DNA of 64,000 bases from Oscillatoria sp. FACHB-1406 (GCF_014698145.1 NZ_JACJSM010000007.1:185500-249499), one strand, 5' to 3'. Shown: positions 48,110 through 57,058, counted from the stretch's first letter. Notes: generated from the letters alone by a model not told the origin. Program-made: numbers and translations.

Positions 48110-48895
48110 CTATTCATTCCAACCGGCAAACTCTCCGGCAAAGCGATCGCGCGATAATACTTTAATCCTCGCATCTTGTCGCGCTGACTCTCGTTCTACC
48201 TCGGTATTGTAGCCCCAGTCGCCCAAATACAAACCCACATCGCCTAAATCGGGCTGCTGTTCGATCAGTTGTAAAGTTTTCAGGCGATCTTCTACAAACC
48301 AGACGCTCGCTGAGCCGCGATCGGCGATAATCTGCCGTAAAGTCTCGTGTTTGGGTTGCTTGACTTCTTTACCGATAATTGAGGTGGGGGGAAGTTCGAT
48401 CGCTTGTTGTTGCAGCAAGCGTTGGGTAAAACGCCCTTCTTTGGTGGTAATAACGATAACCTGCGTCCCTTGTGCCGCGATCGTTTGTCGCACTTTTTCG
48501 GCAATCTCCGGATAAAAGCGGTGCAATCCCAACCATCCGCCCAAATCTTGCACCATCCAATCATCGCGCACCGCATCCAAGGTTTTCCCCAAGATTTTGG
48601 CTTCGATCCCCTCCGACATTAATAAGCCCGAGGCAATGGGCAACCAATCGCCTAAAATCTCAGCTTCCGAAACCCCTAAAATTAGCGCGCGGATGAGGAG
48701 GGGCATTTCCCACCCCGTCTCGATAACCGGACGCGATCGCATAAAACTGGCTTCTAACTCGGCGGGTGGTTCCAGCGTTTCTGGCTGCCAAACTTGGCAG
48801 TAGGCGCGCCAAGAGGATTGGAAATACTCCAGCAATCCGTCGCAGAGTACGCCGTCAAAATCTAGAGCGAGAATATCGGGGCGATCGGAGGACAT
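48110..48895 (-). CDS. HAD-superfamily hydrolase
   Basis: 261 residues. Motif I LALDFDGVLCDG with nucleophile and acid Asp, motif II QVIVITTKEGRF (Thr), motif III Lys in GKEVKQPKHE and motif IV WFVEDRLKTL. A large helical cap (about 20-125) lies between motifs I and II. It resembles cyanobacterial phosphoglycolate phosphatase-like HAD proteins of unknown substrate. A tRNA-Gln gene is just upstream on the same strand. Confidence 0.88.
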   Translation of the reverse strand: MSSDRPDILALDFDGVLCDGLLEYFQSSWRAYCQVWQPETLEPPAELEASFMRSRPVIETGWEMPLLIRALILGVSEAEILGDWLPIASGLLMSEGIEAKILGKTLDAVRDDWMVQDLGGWLGLHRFYPEIAEKVRQTIAAQGTQVIVITTKEGRFTQRLLQQQAIELPPTSIIGKEVKQPKHETLRQIIADRGSASVWFVEDRLKTLQLIEQQPDLGDVGLYLGDWGYNTEVERESARQDARIKVLSRDRFAGEFAGWNE

Positions 48896-48912
48896 ATTTA
48901 ATAAGGTTTAAA

Positions 48913-48984
48913 CTGGGGCGCTAGGATTCGAACCTAGGGATGGCGGGACCAAAACCCGCTGCCTTACCGCTTGGCTACGCCCCA
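48913..48984 (-). tRNA. tRNA-Gln (UUG)
   Basis: 72 nt on the minus strand. Acceptor TGGGGCG pairs with CGCCCCA, followed by discriminator G. Anticodon stem GCGGG/CCCGC encloses loop TTTTGGT, anticodon TTG. T arm CTAGG-TTCGAAT-CCTAG is intact. CCA is not encoded. Confidence 0.95.
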
Positions 48985-49166
48985 ACGAACTTAACCTTGG
49001 TTATTATAGCAGTCCTGCCGGGAAAGTTGTCAAGCTTTTTTTAAACTGCTCACTCGCTCTAGGGGAGTTTTAGATGGATTTGGCACAATACAAAAAGTTG
49101 ATGGGCTTGCCCAGCAAGGTTTATGACATTCTGTAGCACGGTAAGTGCTGAAAAACTGTAATCCCT

Positions 49167-51035
49167 TTACTCACTATCCCGTTTTGTTCGGTAAGCTTGA
49201 GCGGGATGAGTTAATTTATCCGGATAACGAAGCTCCAATAAGCCTTTTTTGACTAAATCCTGTAAGTAGCGCCTTCTTAGGGTATGAGGAGAGCGATCTA
49301 ATACTTCTGCCAACTGTTGCTGCGTTAGAAAAGCGTCTTGGCAAACTTTTAAGATCGCATCTTGCATTTGCTTTGGGTTAACCTTTCCCTTGCTTCTTAC
49401 GGGTTCTGCCACTGCCTTCAGTTGTTCCAAACGATCGGAGCTTTCCGTCAAACGATCGGAGCTTTCCGTCAAACGATCGGAGCTTTCCGTCAAACGATCG
49501 GAGTTGAGGGAGGAAGATACCGGAAGTTGGATAAGTGAAAGCAGGTTAGAACTGGCAGTGTCAGGTAAACTGTAATACGTCCCGCGACCGTGACCGTATT
49601 TCTGCAAACAGCCGCTCTCAACCAAGTCCTTCAAACGGTCTCCAATGTCCCGGGGGTGCTGCTTGCTATAGCATTGTATGTCGGTATTGTTAATATCTCC
49701 GAGACGATGAGCCAGAACCAGAATCATTCGGTCGAGTTCTGAAAGATAGCGATACTTTTCTCCGACAATACTGCGTAGTTCTTTATCAATTTCCTCTGGT
49801 ATCAAGCTAACTGTTGGTAGAGAAACAGTAATCAAGTTAACGTTTAATTTTTCGGAAACCAGCGGTGTAAACCATTGTTGTTCTCGCCAAGCTCGCAAAA
49901 TTTTAGGAAAGCCCGATCCTGCTTTGTCCCCTATACCAAGCATTTGAAACATTTTCTGAAGGTTGGGATTTCGAGCATCGCTTAACCCTCCTTCATAGAG
50001 ACTTTCGAGGGGAATTCTAAGACGACCTGGATTGGCAAATAAGAAACGGTCTCTAAACTTAGTAACTTGTATTGGTCGAGTTGATAAGTAGTCCGCATGA
50101 ATAATAGTATTAGCTAATGCTTCTCTCAGAGCTTCGTGAACGTGCGTTTCTCCTTTACGAATTGCATCTCTGTCTAATTGAAAAGGCACATCTAAGTCTT
50201 GAGTCAAACGTCCGTAGACGCGATAGTAAAAGTTAAATAAATTAGCTTCCCATTTTCCATCTAAGGTAATTCGGTGCGTCCAACGTTGCTCTGGATTGTC
50301 TGAGAATTTTTCTTGGTAATCTAAGTGATAGTTAGGGAAGGCATCTGTAATGCTCCGCTCGCGTCCAAACATTAGTAAGCCTGCAAGTGTCAATCCTTGT
50401 TCTCCTGTATTACGATCGCATCGCCATCCTCCCAATTGGAAAAGAAGATTTTGATCGTCTCCAGCTAACCAAGGATGGTCGGGTTCTCTAGATCTAAAAC
50501 GCTGACGAAAGGCTTTTAAGGTTTCTGGATCGAGATCGTTGAGAGAAAAATTTTTGAGAATTCCATAGTCCTGTGGTTCGCTGCTTGCATCTCGCAACAT
50601 TTGTCGAACTTCGTCCTGGGTGCAAAGGTAATCTCCCTCGTAATTACGTTTGTATGTTCCTGTTAGAGGATTCTGGTTAATGTAGACAGGACGTTGAGTG
50701 CGAGTCGCTTTAGGAACTCTGATGACGATTAGTAAATGTTCATCAATGGTTTCGACCGTAACATCGGATGATTTACAGATGGGAACATTCAACTTTCGAG
50801 GATTGTTGTGGTTGTCCCAAAATTCTTTTTGTTGTTTTTCTGGGTTATCAACACCAGAGATCGCAAACTTTCCTTTTTTCTCGCTAATCCCTAAGATAAT
50901 GTAACCGCCCTCGGTGTTAGCAAAGGCTGAGACGGTTTCCCAAACATCTTTGGACAGATGCTCTTGAGATGCTTTACACTCTAATTCTTCATTTTCGCCG
51001 ATACTGAGTTGTTCGAGTAAAAATTCTCTGTCCAT
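49167..51035 (-). CDS. AlbA_2 (Schlafen-like) domain ATP-binding regulator
   Basis: 622 residues. Residues about 10-135 form the AlbA_2 domain (NEELECKASQEH, FANTEGGYIILGISEKKG). A GHKL-like ATPase part follows (about 290-390: HEALREALANTIIHADYL, RFLFANPGRLR, GDKAGSGFPKIL), and two winged-helix-like regions near the C-terminus (LTQQQLAEVLDRSPHTLRRRYL). A linker has the heptad SSDRLTE repeated from DNA repeats at 49429-49505. Members are putative transcription regulators or, in some cases, phage-defence components; the role here is unknown. Lies between two tRNA genes. Confidence 0.85.
   Translation of the reverse strand: MDREFLLEQLSIGENEELECKASQEHLSKDVWETVSAFANTEGGYIILGISEKKGKFAISGVDNPEKQQKEFWDNHNNPRKLNVPICKSSDVTVETIDEHLLIVIRVPKATRTQRPVYINQNPLTGTYKRNYEGDYLCTQDEVRQMLRDASSEPQDYGILKNFSLNDLDPETLKAFRQRFRSREPDHPWLAGDDQNLLFQLGGWRCDRNTGEQGLTLAGLLMFGRERSITDAFPNYHLDYQEKFSDNPEQRWTHRITLDGKWEANLFNFYYRVYGRLTQDLDVPFQLDRDAIRKGETHVHEALREALANTIIHADYLSTRPIQVTKFRDRFLFANPGRLRIPLESLYEGGLSDARNPNLQKMFQMLGIGDKAGSGFPKILRAWREQQWFTPLVSEKLNVNLITVSLPTVSLIPEEIDKELRSIVGEKYRYLSELDRMILVLAHRLGDINNTDIQCYSKQHPRDIGDRLKDLVESGCLQKYGHGRGTYYSLPDTASSNLLSLIQLPVSSSLNSDRLTESSDRLTESSDRLTESSDRLEQLKAVAEPVRSKGKVNPKQMQDAILKVCQDAFLTQQQLAEVLDRSPHTLRRRYLQDLVKKGLLELRYPDKLTHPAQAYRTKRDSE
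49429..49505 (-). repeat. 21-bp tandem repeat inside the AlbA_2 gene
   Basis: AAACGATCGGAGCTTTCCGTC occurs at 49429, 49450 and 49471, with a partial fourth copy at 49492. In-frame, it encodes SSDRLTE heptads, so copy-number change would keep the frame. Confidence 0.95.
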
Positions 51036-51210
51036 AAGCCCTAAAGCAAGTTGCAGATGTGCTAGTTGCGCTCCAAATGCTCAACAATGCACTTGCAGCC
51101 ACCACAAAGGCTAAACCCATTCTATCAGTCCGCCAAAATGACATTTCATCTGGAAAGACGACATCAACTTAAACAGGATGGTATCTAAGTTAAGCAATCT
51201 ACAACTCAAA

Positions 51211-51284
51211 TCGGGATGACAGGATTTGAACCTGCGGCCCCTTCGTCCCGAACGAAGTGCGCTACCAAGCTGCGCTACATCCCG
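51211..51284 (-). tRNA. tRNA-Pro (CGG)
   Basis: 74 nt on the minus strand. Acceptor CGGGATG pairs with CATCCCG, discriminator A. Anticodon stem CTTCG/CGAAG with loop TTCGGGA, anticodon CGG. T arm CAGG-TTCAAAT-CCTG. CCA is not encoded. Confidence 0.94.
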
Positions 51285-51378
51285 AAAATTAAACCTTATC
51301 TATCATAGCAGCTTTTGGACGCGATCGAACTTTCTTGTTACGATAAAAATTAAATCGATCGCGTAGGACGTGCAAATC

Positions 51379-52248
51379 GTGACAGTTAAACCAGAGTGGT
51401 TGCGGGTAAAAGCCCCTCAATGGCAGCGAGTGGGCAGCGTTAAGGAAATTTTGCGGGATTTGGGCTTAAATACGGTCTGCGAGGAGGCTTCTTGCCCGAA
51501 TATCGGCGAATGCTTCAACGCAGGGACGGCTACTTTCTTAATTATGGGGCCAGCCTGCACCCGCGCTTGTCCCTACTGCGATATCGATTTCGAGAAGAAA
51601 CCGCAAGCGCTAGATCCCCTCGAACCGTTGAATCTTGCTGAAGCGGTACGACGTTTAAAATTAAATCACGTCGTCATTACCTCGGTGAACCGCGATGACT
51701 TAACCGATGGCGGTGCAATGCAGTTTCAGCGCTGTATTGCCGAAGTTCGCAAGGTTTCGCCCCAGACGACGATTGAGGTATTAATCCCGGATTTGTGCGG
51801 GAATTGGGAGGCTTTAGCGGCAATTTTGGCGGCAAAACCGGAAGTTCTCAACCACAATACGGAGACAGTGCCGCGTTTGTATCGCCGCGTCCGTCCTCAA
51901 GGAGATTATGCGCGATCGCGGGAACTTTTGCGCCGCACCCGCGAGTTAGCCCCCGAAATTTATACGAAATCGGGCATTATGGTGGGGTTGGGCGAGACGG
52001 ATGAAGAAGTCCGCCAGGTGATGCGAGATTTACGCGAAGATAGTTGCGATATTCTCACCATCGGGCAATATTTACAACCGTCCCAGAAACATTTGGGCGT
52101 ACAAGAATTCGTTACGCCGCAGCAGTTTGAAGCTTGGCGCAACTATGGGGAGGAAATTGGTTTTTTACAAGTCGTTTCTTCGCCGCTAACTCGCAGTTCT
52201 TACCACGCCGAACAAGTCCGCGAGTTGATGGAACGCTATCCGAGGTAA
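51379..52248 (+). CDS. lipA: Lipoyl synthase
   Basis: About 289 residues from GTG 51379 (reads [15 protein letters not shown]), preferred because AGGA at 51365-51368 is ten bases upstream; another GTG at 51370 would sit too close to it. Auxiliary cluster cysteines [12 protein letters not shown], radical-[11 protein letters not shown] and the closing RSSYHA motif are all present. LipA inserts two sulfurs into octanoyl groups on 2-oxoacid dehydrogenases and the glycine cleavage H protein. Many cyanobacteria carry two lipA copies; only one is here. LipB is not in the window. Confidence 0.96.
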   Translation: MTVKPEWLRVKAPQWQRVGSVKEILRDLGLNTVCEEASCPNIGECFNAGTATFLIMGPACTRACPYCDIDFEKKPQALDPLEPLNLAEAVRRLKLNHVVITSVNRDDLTDGGAMQFQRCIAEVRKVSPQTTIEVLIPDLCGNWEALAAILAAKPEVLNHNTETVPRLYRRVRPQGDYARSRELLRRTRELAPEIYTKSGIMVGLGETDEEVRQVMRDLREDSCDILTIGQYLQPSQKHLGVQEFVTPQQFEAWRNYGEEIGFLQVVSSPLTRSSYHAEQVRELMERYPR

Positions 52249-52278
52249 TTAATAATAGCGTTTTTTAACAAGGTGTAG

Positions 52279-52297
52279 GGGCGAATGGTATTCGCCC
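52279..52297. repeat. Dispersed hairpin GGGCGAATGGTATTCGCCC
   Basis: Identical to the hairpin at 41235-41253. Positioned 31 bases after the lipA stop, followed by TTTTT, so it may end the lipA transcript. Confidence 0.8.
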
Positions 52298-52392
52298 TTT
52301 TTAGACATTTGGTAGGGTAGACAGCGCCTACCAGCCAAGACTTTGGTACGTTTAGAACCTTGCATTCACGTTTCAAGTAGCGTTAGATATTT

Positions 52393-52490
52393 TACCAATT
52401 CTCATTGATTTTGCACGCTTTCCGAAGAGGGCATAACATTGTTATGCCCCTACAGCAAAAAATTTAGTGCATCGCGATTGGGAATTGGTA
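52393..52490. mobile_element. MITE-like repeat copy 2, about 98 bp
   Basis: Ends TACCAATTCTCA and TGGGAATTGGTA form terminal inverted repeats (one mismatch). The centre is the perfect palindrome GGGCATAACA-T-TGTTATGCCC. It is nearly the reverse complement of the copy at 56896-56993. No coding capacity. Confidence 0.8.
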
Positions 52491-52565
52491 TTCGACTAAG
52501 TTCGTCGTGGCGAATTGATTCGCAGTTTAGAGCGATACCGAACGATAATACCCAGCTTGTAATGA

Positions 52566-53705
52566 TTAAATCCGCGATGGCTTTTTCAATAACTCCAACG
52601 CCACTTCATTTCTAGGATCTATTTCTAAAACCTTCTCGCAAAGCTTAACAACTTGGTCGCGCTCGCGGCGTTTTGATAGAATTCCTGCCTGCCCGAGCAA
52701 CGCTTCAACTAAAACGGCTTGATACTCGTGCTGGGAAGGGTTTCGCTCGGCAATAAATTTATAGCAATTCCTATAGGAGTGTTGACGAGAATCCCTCCCC
52801 GATTCCAGAATTTTACGACTCTTGACATAGTATTTTAAAGCATAAGCGATCGCGTCCCGGTGTTTCCTCGAAAAACTGGCGTTATTTTCGATCTGTCGCC
52901 CTTCTTCTTCCAGTTTTTTGCCCACTTGTAAGTATTCTCGTCCGTAAAAAAAGTTGACATAACTTTGAGTCACGCGCCCTACATAAAAAGGGTATTTTTT
53001 CGCTGCCCAACGTTGTAAATCTGGTAAATCTTCGCAGGGAGAGATTTGTGGGTTATAGCTTATTTTTAAATAGGTTTGATAATTGGTATAACTTCGCTCT
53101 AGGCTTCGCAAATAGTTCGAGAAGTGTCCCTCCAGTTCTAGTTTTATCTTGGCTGCTTTTAAATGAGGAGCAAAAGGATCGTCGGGTTTAATCCGGATGG
53201 TGCGCTCGTAGAGTTTAAGGGCTTTCTTTTTATTCCCCGTTGTTTCCAGACAAATATTTCCTAAAGCGGTTAACGCTTCGATAGTATTGGGATGAAAAGC
53301 ATGATATTGTTTAAACCAAGTATCGATCTGGAAATTGTTATCCGGCAATGCTTGGGGTTGCAGGAAAATGTAATGATGGTAATATTGCTGGGCTAAAGAC
53401 AGATCGGGGATTTCTTCGCAAAGCTGTGCCATGTAATAAACGAGTTCGGAATCTTGAGGATTTTGGGAGTAAAGAACTTCCATTAATTCTAAAGCCTCCG
53501 TCATTTTGAAGGTAATCCACATCATCAAGGCGGTTTTTTTGACAACTTCGTAAAAGGCTTCATTCGCGATCGCGTTGACTAAATTGAAACTCGACTCTTG
53601 AAAGCGTTCGTACTCCTGACAAAGCTCCTCTTTCGTGAAATTATAAGTACATTCGCTATGCCAACGATAAACGTCTTCTGGCAGTTTAAAAAGTGGAATT
53701 TCCAT
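52566..53705 (-). CDS. TPR-containing protein of unknown function
   Basis: 379 residues with scattered TPR-like helical pairs: ALELMEVLYSQNPQDSELVYYMAQL (about 90-115), IEALTALGNICLETTGNKKKALKLYERTIRIKPDDP (about 150-190) and a last one near 345-375 (VKLCEKVLEIDPRNEVALELL). No signal peptide or enzyme motif. Likely a protein-interaction scaffold. Transcribed alone, head to tail with the TetR gene. Confidence 0.75.
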   Translation of the reverse strand: MEIPLFKLPEDVYRWHSECTYNFTKEELCQEYERFQESSFNLVNAIANEAFYEVVKKTALMMWITFKMTEALELMEVLYSQNPQDSELVYYMAQLCEEIPDLSLAQQYYHHYIFLQPQALPDNNFQIDTWFKQYHAFHPNTIEALTALGNICLETTGNKKKALKLYERTIRIKPDDPFAPHLKAAKIKLELEGHFSNYLRSLERSYTNYQTYLKISYNPQISPCEDLPDLQRWAAKKYPFYVGRVTQSYVNFFYGREYLQVGKKLEEEGRQIENNASFSRKHRDAIAYALKYYVKSRKILESGRDSRQHSYRNCYKFIAERNPSQHEYQAVLVEALLGQAGILSKRRERDQVVKLCEKVLEIDPRNEVALELLKKPSRI

Positions 53706-53791
53706 TTTACGATCTGACTACCGGCGATACCTAACAAGAAAGGCATTTTTTTAATTTTAAAGCCTTGATTATTGGAGAAAGGGGAGCAAGA

Positions 53792-54415
53792 TTATTTGGA
53801 GAAGACGATTGCGTCAATCAAGCAATCAATCAAGCGATCGCGCTCCATCGGTATAATCTCCTTGCCGTGTAACATTTCTTGCACGATCAAAAAATGCACG
53901 ATCGCGCCGATAAAAACTCGCGTTGTTGCTTCAGGATCGGACAGTTTTAGGTGCGGACAACTCGTAAAATACTGGCAGATCTTTTTAAAAGCCGTTTGCT
54001 CGATATTGCGAACGAAAATGCGAGCTAGCTCCGGAAAACGACCCGATTCTCCTAAGATCAGCCGCATAAAATTTAGGAATTGCGGATCGCTCGTTCCCAG
54101 ATCTAAGGCTCGATTGGCAAAACGCCGAAGAACAACCTCCGGCGGCATTTCCCCAATTTGCTCGTCCTTAAGCCCAAAAACAGACTGAAACTTTTTCTCG
54201 ACGAGCCGTCGAACCAGCGCGGCAAATAAGCTCTCTTTGTCCTGAAAGTGATTATACACGGTAGCTTTTGAGACTTTCGCCGCGCTCGCAACGCGATCCA
54301 TACTCGTCGCTGCATAACCATGCGCCAAAAACTCTTGCATCCCTCCGACTAAGATCGCTTCGGTTTTCTCGCTCGAGAGTTGTCTGTCTGCGCGTTTGGG
54401 TTTGGTCTGTCCCAT
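53792..54415 (-). CDS. TetR-family transcriptional repressor
   Basis: About 207 residues from ATG 54415 (MGQTKPKRADRQ); TTAAGGA lies 12-15 bases upstream, while the longer frame from 54460 would begin two bases beside the operator. N-terminal HTH about 15-60: AYAATSMDRVASAAKVSKATVYNHF. The C-terminal domain is of the TetR_C type (AefR-like). It is divergent from the HlyD-DevC-DevA exporter genes and two identical-type palindromes lie in between, so it most likely represses both units until a ligand, probably an exporter substrate, binds. Confidence 0.9.
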   Translation of the reverse strand: MGQTKPKRADRQLSSEKTEAILVGGMQEFLAHGYAATSMDRVASAAKVSKATVYNHFQDKESLFAALVRRLVEKKFQSVFGLKDEQIGEMPPEVVLRRFANRALDLGTSDPQFLNFMRLILGESGRFPELARIFVRNIEQTAFKKICQYFTSCPHLKLSDPEATTRVFIGAIVHFLIVQEMLHGKEIIPMERDRLIDCLIDAIVFSK

Positions 54416-54461
54416 GCCGGGTTCATCCTTAAGGGTAATCGATCTGCCTTCTCTTGACATT

Positions 54462-54479
54462 CTAAACTAATCGGTTTAG
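54462..54479. promoter_or_regulatory. TetR operator palindrome 1
   Basis: CTAAAC-TAATCG-GTTTAG: perfect 6-bp half sites around a six-base centre, placed in the divergent promoter. Same sequence occurs 33 bp away. Confidence 0.8.
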
Positions 54480-54494
54480 TCTAAAAAAACAGAA

Positions 54495-54512
54495 CTAAAC
54501 TAATCGGTTCAG
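54495..54512. promoter_or_regulatory. TetR operator palindrome 2
   Basis: CTAAAC-TAATCG-GTTCAG, one mismatch from site 1, same orientation, 33-bp (three helical turns) spacing; ends 20 bases before the exporter adaptor start. Confidence 0.8.
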
Positions 54513-54532
54513 TCTATCAGGAGACAAGAACC

Positions 54533-55723
54533 ATGCAGGATGCAATCGGGTATAAAGATGCGTCGATTAAAGGAACCTCGCGGCGATGGGTCGCGATCGC
54601 GGCAATTCTCCTCTTGGGGGTTGGGGGCGCGATCGCTTACAATTGGCGACGGGTAGCCTTCGTGAAACCAGAAACCCCCGCCCCGGTCGCTGCCCCGGTA
54701 ATCCACACCGTAACAGCCCTAGGACGATTATCCCCTCGGGGGGAAACGGTTAAACTGTCCGCCCCGTCTTCAACTCAAGGGAATCGAGTCGATCGATTGT
54801 TAGTGGAGGAAGGCGATCGCGTTGAGGTCGGTCAGCTAATTGCGGTACTCTATTCGCGCGATCGCCTGCAAGCCGTTCTTGCCGAAGCCCAGCAAGAAGT
54901 AAGCCTTGCACAGGCAAAACTTGCAGCCATTCAAGCGGGGGCAAAATCGGGCGAAATCGAGGCGCAACGGGCAGAAGTAGCCAGATTAGAAGCCGATCGC
55001 CAGGGTAGCATTGAAGCGCAAGCAGCGGCAGTACAACGGTTGCAGTTGCAACTCCAAAACGCGCAGACGGAGTACGATCGCTACCAAACGCTTTATCAAG
55101 CGGGGGCGATTTCTGCCTCCCAGCGGGATAACAAGCAATTAACGCGCGATACGGCCCAACAGTCCTTACAAGAAGCGCAAGCCACGCTAGAACGCCTTCG
55201 GACGACGCGCCCGCAGGAATTGAATAAAGCCAGGGCAACCCTAGCCGGAGTTGCAGAGGTGCGTTCTGTCGATGTGGAAGTTGCGCGGGCGGAAGTGAAT
55301 CGCGCGATCGCGAACTTCAACGAAGCCAAGGCGAGTTTAGCCGAAACCGAAGTGCGATCGCCGATCGAGGGCGAAATCCTCGATATTCATACGCGGGCGG
55401 GCGAGACAATTTCCAGCGATGGCATTGTTGAAATCGGTCATACCGAACAGATGCAAGCGATCGCAGAAGTTTATCAAAGCGATGTCGCAAAAATCCACTC
55501 CGGACAGCGCGCGCGCGTCACCAGCGATGTCTTCCCGGAAGCCTTAACCGGAACCGTCGAGCGAGTGGGTTCCCAAGTGCGCCGCCAAACCGTGGTTAAT
55601 ACCGATCCTAGCGCTAACATTGATTCCCGAATCATTGAAGTGCGCGTCAACTTAGATGCGGCTTCCAGCCAAAAAGCCGCGAAATTCACCAACTTACAAG
55701 TTCAGATTGCGATCGAACAATGA
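54533..55723 (+). CDS. devB: DevB-like (HlyD family) membrane fusion protein of an ABC exporter
   Basis: 396 residues. N-terminal membrane helix about 22-42 (VAIAAILLLGVGGAIAYNW), lipoyl half-motif with LSAPSSTQGNRVDRLLVEEGDRVEVG, a coiled-coil hairpin (about 115-265), second half SPIEGEILDIHTRAGETIS and a beta-barrel. The family links the DevCA inner-membrane transporter to TolC; in heterocystous strains DevBCA exports glycolipids, but non-heterocystous paralogues serve other substrates. Overlaps devC by four bases. Controlled by the divergent TetR through the two operators. Confidence 0.9.
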   Translation: MQDAIGYKDASIKGTSRRWVAIAAILLLGVGGAIAYNWRRVAFVKPETPAPVAAPVIHTVTALGRLSPRGETVKLSAPSSTQGNRVDRLLVEEGDRVEVGQLIAVLYSRDRLQAVLAEAQQEVSLAQAKLAAIQAGAKSGEIEAQRAEVARLEADRQGSIEAQAAAVQRLQLQLQNAQTEYDRYQTLYQAGAISASQRDNKQLTRDTAQQSLQEAQATLERLRTTRPQELNKARATLAGVAEVRSVDVEVARAEVNRAIANFNEAKASLAETEVRSPIEGEILDIHTRAGETISSDGIVEIGHTEQMQAIAEVYQSDVAKIHSGQRARVTSDVFPEALTGTVERVGSQVRRQTVVNTDPSANIDSRIIEVRVNLDAASSQKAAKFTNLQVQIAIEQ

Positions 55724-56895
55724 TGGGATTAATTCGGCAACTCCAACGTCGGACTCCGCTGGGATGGTTGCAACTGAGGCATGACAAAGGTCGTTTAATG
55801 GTTGCCCTGGCTGGGATTGCCTTTGCAGATGTATTGATGTTCATGCAACTCGGCTTTCAGGGTTCCTTATACGACAGCAACACCCGCGTCAATCGCGCCA
55901 TGTTAGCAGACATCGTTTTGCTCAGTCCGAAAGCGCTAAATCTGCAAAATATGTCCACCTTTTCGCGGCGGCGACTGCTGCAAGCGAAGGACGTTCCCGG
56001 CGTTCAAACGGCAACCGCGTTGTATGTCGGTAGCATCACTTGGAAAAATCCTCAAACGCTGCTCAGTGCAACCGTTCAAGTTTTAGGTTTCGCGCCCGAC
56101 GAGCCAACCTTTAACTTACCAGAAGTCGAGCAACAACTCGACAAGCTCAAATTGCCCGATAATGTACTGTTCGATCGCAAAGCGAGGGGGAAGTATGCAG
56201 ATGCGATCGCGCGCATCGATCGCGGAGAAAAGGTAACAACAGAAGTCGATCGACGCACCTTAACCATTGCCGGACTCTTTAGCTTAGGCGCATCCTTTGG
56301 GGCGGATGGTAGCTTGATGGCAAGCGACCAAACCTTTTTGCATCTATTCCCACGTCGCAATGCGGCTAGTATTAGTATCGGACTGATTCGAGTCAAACCG
56401 GGCAGCGATCCCCAGCAAGTTGCAACGGCCTTAAAAGGGCATCTGCCGGAGGATGTGCGCGTTTTAACGTATCAGGAATACGTGGAATTTGAGAAAAACT
56501 ATTGGCGAGTTGCAAGTCCGGTGGGATTTGTATTTGGCTTGGGAACGGCAATGGCTTTTGTGGTGGGCGTTGTCATCGTTTATCAAGTGCTATCGACAGA
56601 CGTAAATGCCCACCTCAAGGAATATGCAACCTTCAAAGCAATGGGCTACAGCAATTCCTATTTATTGGGCGTAGTGTTTGAAGAAGCAATTATCCTTGCA
56701 GTTTTAGGCTTTATTCCCGGTTCGATCTGGCCGTTGGGCCTTTATGCCCTAGCCGCCAAAGCAACCGCCTTACCGATTCATATGACCGCTTCTAGGGCAG
56801 TAATTGTGTTCCTGTTAACGGTAATCATGTGCTTGCTTTCCGGCGCGATCGCAACTCGAAAACTTCAGTCTGCCGATCCCGCAGAAATGTTTTAA
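55720..56895 (+). CDS. devC: DevC-like ABC exporter permease
   Basis: 391 residues. One membrane helix near the N-terminus (RLMVALAGIAFADVLMFMQLGFQ), a large extracytoplasmic MacB-type domain (about 45-265) and three C-terminal helices (about 270-385; VFGLGTAMAFVVGVVIVYQVL, the FtsX-like core). Ends SADPAEMF as DevC proteins do. Starts within the last codon of the adaptor gene (ATGA overlap). Its partner ATPase follows after a spacer carrying a MITE-like element. Confidence 0.92.
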   Translation: MMGLIRQLQRRTPLGWLQLRHDKGRLMVALAGIAFADVLMFMQLGFQGSLYDSNTRVNRAMLADIVLLSPKALNLQNMSTFSRRRLLQAKDVPGVQTATALYVGSITWKNPQTLLSATVQVLGFAPDEPTFNLPEVEQQLDKLKLPDNVLFDRKARGKYADAIARIDRGEKVTTEVDRRTLTIAGLFSLGASFGADGSLMASDQTFLHLFPRRNAASISIGLIRVKPGSDPQQVATALKGHLPEDVRVLTYQEYVEFEKNYWRVASPVGFVFGLGTAMAFVVGVVIVYQVLSTDVNAHLKEYATFKAMGYSNSYLLGVVFEEAIILAVLGFIPGSIWPLGLYALAAKATALPIHMTASRAVIVFLLTVIMCLLSGAIATRKLQSADPAEMF

Positions 56896-56993
56896 TACCA
56901 ACTCTCAGTTACAATGCACTAAATTTTTCGTCGTAGGGGCATAACATTGTTATGCCCTCTTCGGGAATCGTGCAAAATCAATGAGAACTTGAG
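56896..56993. mobile_element. MITE-like repeat copy 3, about 98 bp, abutting the devC stop
   Basis: Begins TACCAACTCTCA directly after the devC TAA, has the palindrome GGGCATAACA-T-TGTTATGCCC at its centre and ends near TGAGAACTTGAG. Opposite orientation to the copy at 52393-52490. Confidence 0.8.
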
Positions 56994-57045
56994 TAATTCG
57001 TAATTCGTAATTCGTAGTTGGTAATTTGTGGTTCGTAGTTATAGA
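56994..57045. repeat. TAATTCG-type heptamer array
   Basis: TAATTCG copies, then diverged versions (TAGTTGG, TAATTTG, TGGTTCG). Together with the MITE-like element it separates devC from devA. Confidence 0.85.
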
Positions 57046-57058
57046 AAAAGTTAAACTA

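Larger units (their letters stand above)
52249..52565. other. Intergenic region with hairpin and MITE-like copy
   Basis: 317 bases between convergent lipA and the TPR gene; no gene. Holds the GGGCGAAT hairpin (52279-52297), a GTAGGG..CTACC motif and the MITE-like copy at 52393-52490. Confidence 0.6.

Noticed and set aside
49429..49505. 21-bp repeats with GATCGG that could be operator sites or a CRISPR remnant
   Set aside because: They are in frame inside a coding sequence and have no spacers.
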